Source of the DNA: Fulvimarina uroteuthidis | GTDB taxonomy: Bacteria; Pseudomonadota; Alphaproteobacteria; Rhizobiales; Rhizobiaceae | Length of the DNA: 64,000 nt | Reading direction: 5' to 3' | Assembly (NCBI RefSeq): GCF_034321785.1 | Contig: NZ_JAXLPB010000003.1 | Location: forward strand, 310,001 to 374,000 | Shown: in pieces, positions 36,931 through 44,632 of the stretch | Numbering within the stretch: position 1 is the first letter of the stretch | How the letters are laid out: each line of letters begins with the position of its first letter | The notes under the pieces: generated by a model | The model's database searches: none | Told to the model about the DNA's origin: nothing | What the model saw: only the letters and a program-made list of their open reading frames with translations | Program-made: the position numbers and the translations under genes

Positions 36931-37821
36931 TCAGGTCAACGCAAAAACCGAGCCTGTTGCCGACTTGTCTCTTTTCAGGGCGGGCACGAGACGGTTGACG
37001 ATCGTTTCGGCCTCCCCGGCAAACAGGTAGGGCGGATTGATCACGGCAAGGCCGGTGCCCACGAAACGCTCTTCCTCTTGTGCCTCGCTTTCGAACCGGG
37101 CTTCCACGGCCAGCGCCTCGTCCGGCGCGAGCGCGCGGATGCCGCTCAGAAGCCGTTCGGCCAGGGCTTTCTTCTTGATCGGATACCAGACCGCATAGAT
37201 CCCGCCGCGCCAGCGGCCGAGCGCCTTGTCGAGACCTGCGAGAATATCGTCCACCTCGCTGGTCTTCTCGAAGGGCGGATCGATCAGAACGAGCCCGCGC
37301 TTTTCCTTCGGCGGCAGATGGGCGCCGAGCGCCAGCCATCCGTCGAGAAGCATCGCCTTCGTCTGGATATCGCCGGCGAAGAGGTGGCGCAGCGCTTCGC
37401 CGTCCTTCGGGTGCAGTTCGTAGGCCGACAGCCGATCGATCGCGCGCAGGCAGCGGCGCGCGATCAGTGGCGACCCGGGATAGAAGCCCTCGGCGAGATC
37501 GGCCTCGATCGCCGCGAAATAATCCGCGAAGAGGGGCTCGCCGCGAAGGTCAGGATCGGCGGCGAGCCTGAGGATGCCGGCGTGCGCCTCGCCGGTGCGC
37601 AGCGCTTCGTCGGCCTTGAGATCGTAGCGGCCGCGCCCGGCATGGGTGTCGTAGACCCGGAAGGCTTTGTCCTTGCGCTTCAGATAGGCGATCAGACGCA
37701 CGAGCAGTGCATGCTTGACCACGTCCGCGAAGTTTCCTGCGTGATAGGCGTGGCGATAGTTCAAAGGTGTCTCGTCGAGGGTTCCGGGGTCGCATCGCGC
37801 AAAAGTTCCGTTTTCGGACAT
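36931..37821 (-). CDS. rlmJ: 23S rRNA (adenine(2030)-N6)-methyltransferase RlmJ
   Basis: A 296-residue SAM-dependent methyltransferase modifying A2030 of 23S rRNA. The family opening LNYRHAYHAGNFADVVKH occurs at about 20, VYDTHAGRGRYDL is the SAM-binding motif, and VLIDPPFE is the DPPF-type catalytic motif. The usual start is at NYRHA, so translation may begin at TTG 37764 rather than ATG 37821; neither has a strong ribosome binding site. Confidence 0.9.
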   Translation of the reverse strand: MSENGTFARCDPGTLDETPLNYRHAYHAGNFADVVKHALLVRLIAYLKRKDKAFRVYDTHAGRGRYDLKADEALRTGEAHAGILRLAADPDLRGEPLFADYFAAIEADLAEGFYPGSPLIARRCLRAIDRLSAYELHPKDGEALRHLFAGDIQTKAMLLDGWLALGAHLPPKEKRGLVLIDPPFEKTSEVDDILAGLDKALGRWRGGIYAVWYPIKKKALAERLLSGIRALAPDEALAVEARFESEAQEEERFVGTGLAVINPPYLFAGEAETIVNRLVPALKRDKSATGSVFALT

Positions 37822-37924
37822 TTGGGCGACGCTGCGTTCAAGACACTACACGAAGCGCGCCATCAACCCACATTCGGGATCAAACGCAGCCGAAGGGCTG
37901 CCTCGAACAGATGGAAACTCGTCA

Positions 37925-39034
37925 ATGACAGCAGAAAAACTCTTCGAACCGTTCGATCTCGGACCCAACCGCTTGCAGAACCGCGTCGTCATGGCGCCTT
38001 TGACGCGCTCGCGCGCTGACGGGAACGACACGCCCAAGGACATGCACGTCACCTATTACGGGCAGCGCGCATCCGCCGGGCTGATCATCGCCGAAGCGAC
38101 GCAGATCTCGAACGAGGGCAAGGGCTATGCGTGGACGCCCGGGATCTACAGCGACGAACAGGTCGCGGCATGGAAGAAGGTGACCGACAATGTCCACGCC
38201 GAGGGCGGCAAGATTTTCCTCCAGCTCTGGCATGTCGGCCGCATCTCCCATCCCGATCTTCAGGATGGCGGCAGGCTTCCCGTCTCGGCCTCGGCGGTGA
38301 AGCCTGAGGGCGAAGCCTTCACCGAGAACGGTTTCAAGGAGATTCCGACGCCGCGCGCGCTCGAAACCGATGAATTGCCCCGCGTCGTCGAGGATTTCGT
38401 GAAGGCATCGGAAAACGCCAAGAAGGCGGGCTTCGACGGTGTCGAGGTTCATTCGGCGAACGGCTACCTTCTCGACCAGTTCCTGCAGGACGGCACGAAC
38501 AGGCGCGAGGATGCGTATGGCGGCTCGATCGAGAACCGCATGCGCTTTCCGCTCGAAGTCATCGATGCGGTGGTGAAGGTCTGGGGCGCGGACAGGGTGG
38601 GCGTGCGCATCTCGCCGGGCTCGGGCGCGAACGACATCTCCGAGAGCAATCCGGAAGAGCTGTTCACGACCTATGTCAAGGCGCTGAACGAGCGCGGGCT
38701 CGCCTATCTCCACGTGATCGAGGGCCTGATCTGGCAGGACCGGGAAAAAGGCACGTTCGACATGGACGGTCTGCGCGCCCTGTTCGACGGCGCCTACATG
38801 GGCAACAACGAATATACGCGCGAGGTCGCGATCGAACGCGTGAATAGCGGCAAGATCGATCTTGCCTGCTTCGGTCGGCCCTATATCGCCAATCCGGATC
38901 TCGTCGAGCGCCTCGCACTCGACGCACCGATGAACGAGCCGGACAAGGACACGTTCTACGGCGGCGACGAAAAGGGCTATACCGACTATCCGTTCCTGAC
39001 AGACGAGGAGCGCCGGACGGCAAAGGCCGCCTGA
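37925..39034 (+). CDS. Alkene reductase, Old Yellow Enzyme family (NemA-like)
   Basis: A 369-residue FMN-dependent TIM-barrel enzyme reducing activated C=C bonds or nitro compounds with NAD(P)H. FMN and substrate motifs seen are NRVVMAPLTRSRAD, QLWHVGRISHPD, and VEVHSANGYLLDQFLQDGTN with the His/Asn pair that binds the carbonyl. Near the C-terminus DLACFGRPYIANPDL binds FMN phosphate. It is probably cytosolic and monocistronic, divergent from rlmJ. Confidence 0.9.
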   Translation: MTAEKLFEPFDLGPNRLQNRVVMAPLTRSRADGNDTPKDMHVTYYGQRASAGLIIAEATQISNEGKGYAWTPGIYSDEQVAAWKKVTDNVHAEGGKIFLQLWHVGRISHPDLQDGGRLPVSASAVKPEGEAFTENGFKEIPTPRALETDELPRVVEDFVKASENAKKAGFDGVEVHSANGYLLDQFLQDGTNRREDAYGGSIENRMRFPLEVIDAVVKVWGADRVGVRISPGSGANDISESNPEELFTTYVKALNERGLAYLHVIEGLIWQDREKGTFDMDGLRALFDGAYMGNNEYTREVAIERVNSGKIDLACFGRPYIANPDLVERLALDAPMNEPDKDTFYGGDEKGYTDYPFLTDEERRTAKAA

Positions 39035-39315
39035 TCCGGCAGGTTGCCGGGTCTCTTGGCGGCGCCGGCCGGCTGAGGGTTCGACCGGACCGGTCCGCCC
39101 TCGGCAGAGCGTTCGTGGAGGATGGTCCGCCGGATCATCACGGAATGTTAAGATATCGTGCCGCACATGAAAGGCTCGTCGGAATGGTCCGGCGGGCCTG
39201 CTTTCGTTATGCCCATCGCAGATGCGGCATCTCAAGGTCGAGGTGCGGTTCGATTGCTAGCGTCGGCCCCGAACCCGTTGCTTGCGGGGTATTGCACGGC
39301 TTTGCGGAGCACACC

Positions 39316-41484
39316 ATGATGTCGACACTCCAGACCTTCCAGATGTACACCCGGAATACGGCTCGTATCATGGAGCGGATCGAGGCCGATCCGATCAACA
39401 AGCGCAGCGTCGAATATTATCGCGAGAACATTGCGAAGGTCAAAACGGTCGACGACTTCATGTCCGACTATCGGCTGTACTCGCACGCGCTCACCGCCTT
39501 CGGTCTCTCCGAACAGATCGGATCCCCCGGCCTGATCAGGAAAGTGCTCGAAAGTGACATGAGCCAGCCGCTGAGCCTCGTGAACAAGATGGGCGACGAT
39601 CGCTATCGGGAGCTGCACAAGGCCTTCAACTTCGGCCGGAAGGGCGAAACGGCTACGATCGCCGCCCAATCGGCGTCGCAGAACGATCGAACGGTCGAGG
39701 CGTACAGCGTTCATCGAATTTCCGCGGCGAACGCGGCCAAGGGACAGCTCGACCAGTATCGGAAGGCGATCGGCGATATTGCCGACGTCGATCAGTTTCT
39801 GGATTCCAAATCCGTTTACGAGACGGCCCTGACCGCTGCCGGCCTGGACCCGAAAATCGCTTCGAAGGATTTCATTCGTGATGTCTTCACGACGGACATT
39901 GCCGATGAGGTCGCCGAGGGCGGCGACAAGCGATTCCTCAAACTGAAGGCGATGTTCAACTTTCAAGCCGATGGAACCGCAGCGGCAACTGGCGTTCAGT
40001 CCGCGATCGAGACGAACGAGACGCTCCGCATGTTCTACGAACAGAAGGATCTCGTCGCCAGCGCCTCTTCGGCGACGAACGATATTGATTACTGGAAGCT
40101 GCGGATTCCCGAGATCAAGACCGCGGACCAATTCACCCAAGACCCGCGTCTGATGGAAGTCGCGCTGTACTCGGTCGGGATCGATGCGAGCATTCAGTCG
40201 ACCGCCTTCGTCTGGCAGGTTCTGACGAGCGATGTCAACGATTCCGGCAGTGTCCTCAACCAGATGTCGGAGAAGAGCGATGCCGACAAGGCCTTGAAGG
40301 AAAAGTACCGCGAATTCCACGCCTTGTTCCAGTTCGAAACCGACGGAACCTTGAAAGCCGGCGCGACCGGCCCTGTCGCTGCGGACGACGAAGGCAGACT
40401 GTTCAGCACCTATCTGGATCGCAATGCGGACCGCACCGCATCCTCGGACAGGGTGGCGAAAGCGCTCTACAATGTCAGCATCTCGAACATCAAGACGGTC
40501 TCCCAGTTCGCTTTGATTCCGCATGTCTACGAATATGCGTTGAAGGCGTTCGGAATCGATCCAGCGACGACCTCGCGGACCGAGATCCTCAACGTCCTGC
40601 GCAGCGATCCGGGCGATCCGAAGTCCTACGCCCGCAAAAGCGGCAACGAAGGGTTCGTCGCCCTGGCGGCGGCTTTCAATTTCGACGAAAACGGGAAGAT
40701 CGCCGCAAGGCGCGTCGCCCAGTCCGATCCGGCGTTCGCCGACACGATCGAGCGTTATTCCAAGAACTATCGCGAGAAGCCAACCGAAAACGACAAGCTG
40801 CAGATCAAGAAGATCACCAGCGAATACCGGGACGCCATCGCCGAGATCGTCACCATTTCCGATCTGGTGTCCAACGAGGCCATCGTGGACTACATCACGA
40901 CCGCCTTCGACCTCGGCGACTTCAAGCTCGATGCCAAGACGCTGTCCGGCATCCTGACGAGCGATTTCGACGATCCGGAAAGCGTCATGGCCAAGTTCGA
41001 CGACCAGCGGATCTTCGACCTGCGCGCCGCGTTCCAGTTCACCAATGTCGGCGGTCTTGCACGAGCCGAACCGAATGCCCAGTCCAAGGCGGACCGCATC
41101 CGCGTCGACAATCTGTTCCTGCGCCAGAAGTACGAAGAACAGGCCGGTCTGGAAAGCGACGGTGCCCGGCTGGCGCTCTATTTCAAGCGCAGCGCGGCCG
41201 ATATCCGGAACGCCTTCGATATCCTGGCCGATCCGGCGCTTCTCAAGGTCGTTCAGATTGCGACCGGAATTCCCTCCGAATCGGGACAGTCCACGATCGA
41301 GGCGCAGAGCCGGACGATCGAGAAGCGTCTCGACTTCGAAAGCCTCAAGGACCCCGACGAACTTTCGCGCTTCATCAATCGCTTCGTCGCCCTTTACGAT
41401 ATCGAGAACGGGGGCGGGGCCGGAAGCATTAACCCGGCCACGATCCTGTTGGGCGGCGGCGGCGGATCGCTCGGCATGTTCTGA
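39316..41484 (+). CDS. DUF1217 protein with six tandem repeats
   Basis: A 722-residue protein without signal peptide or membrane helix. It consists of six related units of about 115-125 residues starting near 34, 146, 258, 384, 503 and 621. Each opens YxxxIxxIKTVxxF-like (YYRENIAKVKTVDDF, YWKLRIPEIKTADQF, YNVSISNIKTVSQF) and ends with AFNF/LFQF plus a Gly. This is the DUF1217 pattern, a family often linked to flagellar clusters in rhizobia; no flagellar gene is visible here. The C-terminus is Gly-rich (LLGGGGGSLGMF). The ATG at 39316 has GGAG 7 bases upstream. Confidence 0.8.
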   Translation: MMSTLQTFQMYTRNTARIMERIEADPINKRSVEYYRENIAKVKTVDDFMSDYRLYSHALTAFGLSEQIGSPGLIRKVLESDMSQPLSLVNKMGDDRYRELHKAFNFGRKGETATIAAQSASQNDRTVEAYSVHRISAANAAKGQLDQYRKAIGDIADVDQFLDSKSVYETALTAAGLDPKIASKDFIRDVFTTDIADEVAEGGDKRFLKLKAMFNFQADGTAAATGVQSAIETNETLRMFYEQKDLVASASSATNDIDYWKLRIPEIKTADQFTQDPRLMEVALYSVGIDASIQSTAFVWQVLTSDVNDSGSVLNQMSEKSDADKALKEKYREFHALFQFETDGTLKAGATGPVAADDEGRLFSTYLDRNADRTASSDRVAKALYNVSISNIKTVSQFALIPHVYEYALKAFGIDPATTSRTEILNVLRSDPGDPKSYARKSGNEGFVALAAAFNFDENGKIAARRVAQSDPAFADTIERYSKNYREKPTENDKLQIKKITSEYRDAIAEIVTISDLVSNEAIVDYITTAFDLGDFKLDAKTLSGILTSDFDDPESVMAKFDDQRIFDLRAAFQFTNVGGLARAEPNAQSKADRIRVDNLFLRQKYEEQAGLESDGARLALYFKRSAADIRNAFDILADPALLKVVQIATGIPSESGQSTIEAQSRTIEKRLDFESLKDPDELSRFINRFVALYDIENGGGAGSINPATILLGGGGGSLGMF

Positions 41485-41574
41485 CAGGATGCACGCGGTC
41501 GACCGGCGCCATGATCGGGGGGCGAGCCCGATTCCCGTTGGCTTTGGCGGTTCGCACGGGGTAACCTTGGCCGC

Positions 41575-43752
41575 ATGAACATGCCGCTTCCCGCTTCCGT
41601 CGGTCATTCCGCCTGCCCGCACGACTGTCCGTCAACCTGCGCGCTCGACGTCGAGATCGGCGCCGACGGCAGGGTGGGGCGGGTGCGCGGAGCGGCCGGC
41701 AACGACTACACCGCCGGGGTGATCTGCGCCAAGGTCGCCCGTTACGCCGAGCGGATCCACCATCCGGATCGTCTCCTGAAACCGCTGCGGCGGGTGGGCG
41801 AAAAGGGCGCCGGCGCGTTTTGCGAGATCGCCTGGGACGATGCGCTCGACCTTATCGCCGAGCGGTTCGTTTCGGCCGAGCAACGGTTCGGATCCGAGAC
41901 CGTCTGGCCCTACTTCTACGCCGGCACGATGGGCCTGGTTCAGCGCGACGGCATTAAGCGGCTGACCCATGCCAAGCGCTATTCCAATCAGTTCTCCACG
42001 ATCTGCACCAACATGGCCTGGACCGGGTGGATGATGGGCGCGGGCGCCCTGCGTGGCTCGAACCCGCGCGAAATGGCGCAATCGGATTGCGTGGTGATCT
42101 GGGGCACGAATGCGGTGGCCACGCAGGTCAATGTGATGACCCATGCGATGAAGGCGCGAAAGAGCCGGGGCGCGAAGATCGTCGTCGTCGACATCTACGA
42201 CAATGCGACCATGGCGCAGGCCGATCTGGCGCTGAAGCTGAAGCCGGGCACCGACGGCGCGCTCGCAGCCGCCCTCATGCACATCGCGTTTCGGGACGGC
42301 AGCGCGGACCGCGCCTATCTGGCGCGTTACACCGACGATCCCGCCGGGCTCGAAACCCATCTTTCCACGCGCGGGCCGCGATGGGCCTCGGCGATCACCG
42401 GGCTTGCCGTCGACGAGATCGAGGCGTTCGCGGCGCTGATCGGCCGGACGGACCGGACGTTCTTCCGGCTGGGCTACGGTTTCACCCGCCAGCGCAACGG
42501 CGCGGCGGCGATGCATGCCGCGCTCTGCGTGCCGGCGGTCTACGGCCACTGGCAGTATGAAGGCGGCGGCGCGTTTCATTCCAACAGCGGAATCTTCGGC
42601 ATCGACGGATCGACCATCCAGGGGGCGGCGGACGCCGATCCCACCGTGCGCCATCTCGACCAGAGCCGCATCGGCGCGGTGCTGACGGGGGAGGCGGCCG
42701 CGCTCATGGGCGGCCCGCCGGTGACGGCGATGCTCGTCCAGAACACCAATCCGGCCAATGTCTGCCCGGATCAGCGCAAGGTGATCGAGGGTCTTTCGCG
42801 CGACGATCTCTTCCTGTGCGTCCACGAGCATTTCATGACCGATACGGCAAAGCTTGCCGATCTCGTCCTGCCGGCAACGATGTTCGCCGAGCATGACGAC
42901 ATCTATCGCGGCGGCGGCCAGAGCCATATCGTGCTCGGGCCCAAGCTCACCGAACCGCCATCCGGCGTGCGCACGAATCATTTCGTCGTCGAGGCGCTCG
43001 CCAAGCGCCTCGGCGTCTCCGACCGGCCGGGATTCGGCCTTTCGGAACGCCAGCTGATCGACGATCTGCTGCACCGCTCGGGGCTGGAACGCGATTTCGG
43101 CGATCTGGCGCAGGAGCGATGGATCGACAAGGCGGTCTCCTTCGAAGAGGCGCATTTTCTCAACGGGTTCGGCCACCCGGACGGCAAGTTCCGGTTCAGG
43201 CCCGACTGGCGCGGCACGCCGGCGCCCAATCGCCCCCCCGCGTCGGTGGGCCTGCTTGGCCCCGTCGAGGCGTTGCCGACCTTTCCCGATCACATGGACG
43301 TTCCGGAGGCTCAAGACACAGACCATCCCTACAAGCTGGCGACATCGCCGGCCCGCCAGTTCCTCAACTCGTCCTTTTCCGAAACGAAAGGTGCGCGCTC
43401 GCGCGAAGGCCGGCCGACCCTGATGATTCACCCGGACGATGCCGGCCGGGAAGGCCTCGGCGACGGGATGCTCGTCGAAATCGGAAACCGGCGCGGCTCG
43501 GTGCGCCTTCCGGTGGCGATCACCCGAGCCGTCCGGCCCGGCGTCCTCGTCCATGAGGGGCTCTGGCCCAATTCGGATTTTCTGGACGGCGAGGGGATCA
43601 ATGTCCTGACCTCGGCCGACCCCGTCGCGCCCCATGGCGGCGCCGCCTTTCACGACACGTCCGTCTGGCTGCGGATCTCCGGGGAGGAGCATCGAACCCA
43701 AGCCGGGCTTCTCGAGCGCCGGTACGAAGGACCGGTGCGGACGGAACGCTGA
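41575..43752 (+). CDS. Molybdopterin-dependent oxidoreductase
   Basis: A 725-residue protein of the DMSO reductase/formate dehydrogenase family with an N-terminal 4Fe-4S site: CPHDCPSTC near residue 14-22, then GVICAKV. Molybdopterin-binding domains follow (VVIWGTNAVATQVNVM, MLVQNTNPANVCPDQ, VLPATMFAEHDDIY). The C-terminal molydopterin dinucleotide-binding domain has SPARQFLNSSFSET and IHPDDAGREGL. There is no Tat signal, so it is cytosolic. The substrate cannot be read off. No membrane or FeS partner subunit is adjacent. ATG 41581 is an alternative start. Confidence 0.88.
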   Translation: MNMPLPASVGHSACPHDCPSTCALDVEIGADGRVGRVRGAAGNDYTAGVICAKVARYAERIHHPDRLLKPLRRVGEKGAGAFCEIAWDDALDLIAERFVSAEQRFGSETVWPYFYAGTMGLVQRDGIKRLTHAKRYSNQFSTICTNMAWTGWMMGAGALRGSNPREMAQSDCVVIWGTNAVATQVNVMTHAMKARKSRGAKIVVVDIYDNATMAQADLALKLKPGTDGALAAALMHIAFRDGSADRAYLARYTDDPAGLETHLSTRGPRWASAITGLAVDEIEAFAALIGRTDRTFFRLGYGFTRQRNGAAAMHAALCVPAVYGHWQYEGGGAFHSNSGIFGIDGSTIQGAADADPTVRHLDQSRIGAVLTGEAAALMGGPPVTAMLVQNTNPANVCPDQRKVIEGLSRDDLFLCVHEHFMTDTAKLADLVLPATMFAEHDDIYRGGGQSHIVLGPKLTEPPSGVRTNHFVVEALAKRLGVSDRPGFGLSERQLIDDLLHRSGLERDFGDLAQERWIDKAVSFEEAHFLNGFGHPDGKFRFRPDWRGTPAPNRPPASVGLLGPVEALPTFPDHMDVPEAQDTDHPYKLATSPARQFLNSSFSETKGARSREGRPTLMIHPDDAGREGLGDGMLVEIGNRRGSVRLPVAITRAVRPGVLVHEGLWPNSDFLDGEGINVLTSADPVAPHGGAAFHDTSVWLRISGEEHRTQAGLLERRYEGPVRTER

Positions 43753-44249
43753 GCGCCGTCGCAAGTCCGTTCCAGACCGTCGACGTCCCCGAGCCCGAAG
43801 ATCGGCGCATCGCGATCCTTCGTTCGCCCGTTCCTGCGAACTCGTCCTGCCCGGGCGCTTGTCCGGCGCCCGGACCGACGCCCCCCGCCTACGTGCCGGA
43901 GCGTCATCCTGCCGGCGCTTCGGACGGGGCGCGACGAAGGTCCGTTCGGTCGCGGTCGGATCGCCCGCGGGACGCAATGTCCCGCGCCGATCCCGCGCAC
44001 GGCTGGCCGAAAGGCGCGCGATCGCTGTCTTGCCGAACCGGCAACTGTCTGGATCAACGAGACATTCCGTAGCGCGACCGGTTGGACGGTGGCCCGGGCA
44101 GGGATGCGGAGATTTGTCTGTATTTACCATCGCAAGTAAATCCCCGCCCGGTTAACCCCTCGACTGCACGTTTGGATGTATAGGATCGACCCATGCCGGG
44201 TGTTTGGGCCCGTTGCGGGCCGGGTCGTCCCGGCACCAACAGATGGGGA
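43753..44249. other. Gene-free stretch upstream of the copper-oxidase locus
   Basis: 497 bases with no convincing gene. The first 330 bases are as GC-rich as coding DNA, but the frames are Arg/Pro-rich. From about 44105 to 44195 the composition turns AT-rich, with an inverted repeat and a possible -10 (TATAGG near 44179). This is the likely promoter of the following genes. Confidence 0.45.
44122..44141. promoter_or_regulatory. Inverted repeat ATTTAC-N8-GTAAAT, candidate operator
   Basis: Perfect 6-base arms with an 8-base spacer lie in the AT-rich part of the gap, 128 bases upstream of the small Cys-rich gene. GGTTAACC follows within 10 bases. The symmetry and position suggest an operator controlling the locus. 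No regulator is encoded next to it. Confidence 0.35.
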
Positions 44250-44546
44250 ATGACCATGTCGATTGCGGGTTTCTTTTCCGCGGCGCCGATCGCCGCCTCG
44301 ATCATTCCGGCGGGTGTCGCCGCGGCCTTTGCGGGGGCCTGGCAGATCGCGAATGCCGGCCTTGCCGCCGGCTCGGTGTGCGGCGATCCCGTCACGCTCG
44401 AGCTTCTGCTCGCTCACGTCAGCGCAGGCGGGCACTGTCCCGGATGCCCGACGCTGCTGGCCGGCCTGTTCGTGGCATCCCTCGGATGTCTCCTGCACCC
44501 GCTATCACAGCCCGCAAAGCCGGCGGTTCTCCCGATCGCCGCCTGA
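44250..44546 (+). CDS. Small hydrophobic protein with Cys/His cluster, unknown
   Basis: A 98-residue protein with two hydrophobic stretches (about 5-40 and 67-82). Between and around them are Cys44, His62-Cys63-Pro-Gly-Cys66, Cys80 and His83. The HCPGC motif resembles a metal- or disulfide-handling site, but I recognise no family. It ends 86 bases before the large copper-radical oxidase gene on the same strand, so co-expression and a role in copper loading are conceivable; this is inference only. Starts at 44250 or 44256 both have GGGGA upstream. It may not be a real gene. Confidence 0.45.
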   Translation: MTMSIAGFFSAAPIAASIIPAGVAAAFAGAWQIANAGLAAGSVCGDPVTLELLLAHVSAGGHCPGCPTLLAGLFVASLGCLLHPLSQPAKPAVLPIAA

Positions 44547-44632
44547 CAGTCCGCCGCCACCCAATCTCGCCAAAAGCCCCGAACGGGGTCCCATGGCCGC
44601 GTCTTGCCGGCCCCCAGCGAAAGGTCTGAAGC

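Noticed and set aside
39232..41622. 796-residue open frame on the minus strand
   Set aside because: It is the reverse shadow of the DUF1217 repeat gene; its apparent periodicity merely mirrors the repeats.
44054..44498. Minus-strand frames opposite the small Cys-rich gene
   Set aside because: They cross the AT-rich promoter region and lack family features; the plus-strand frame has coherent hydrophobic segments and a ribosome binding site.
44577..44590. Short CCCCG-AA-CGGGG hairpin between the Cys-rich gene and the oxidase gene
   Set aside because: It is only five pairs with no T-run, too weak to call a terminator.
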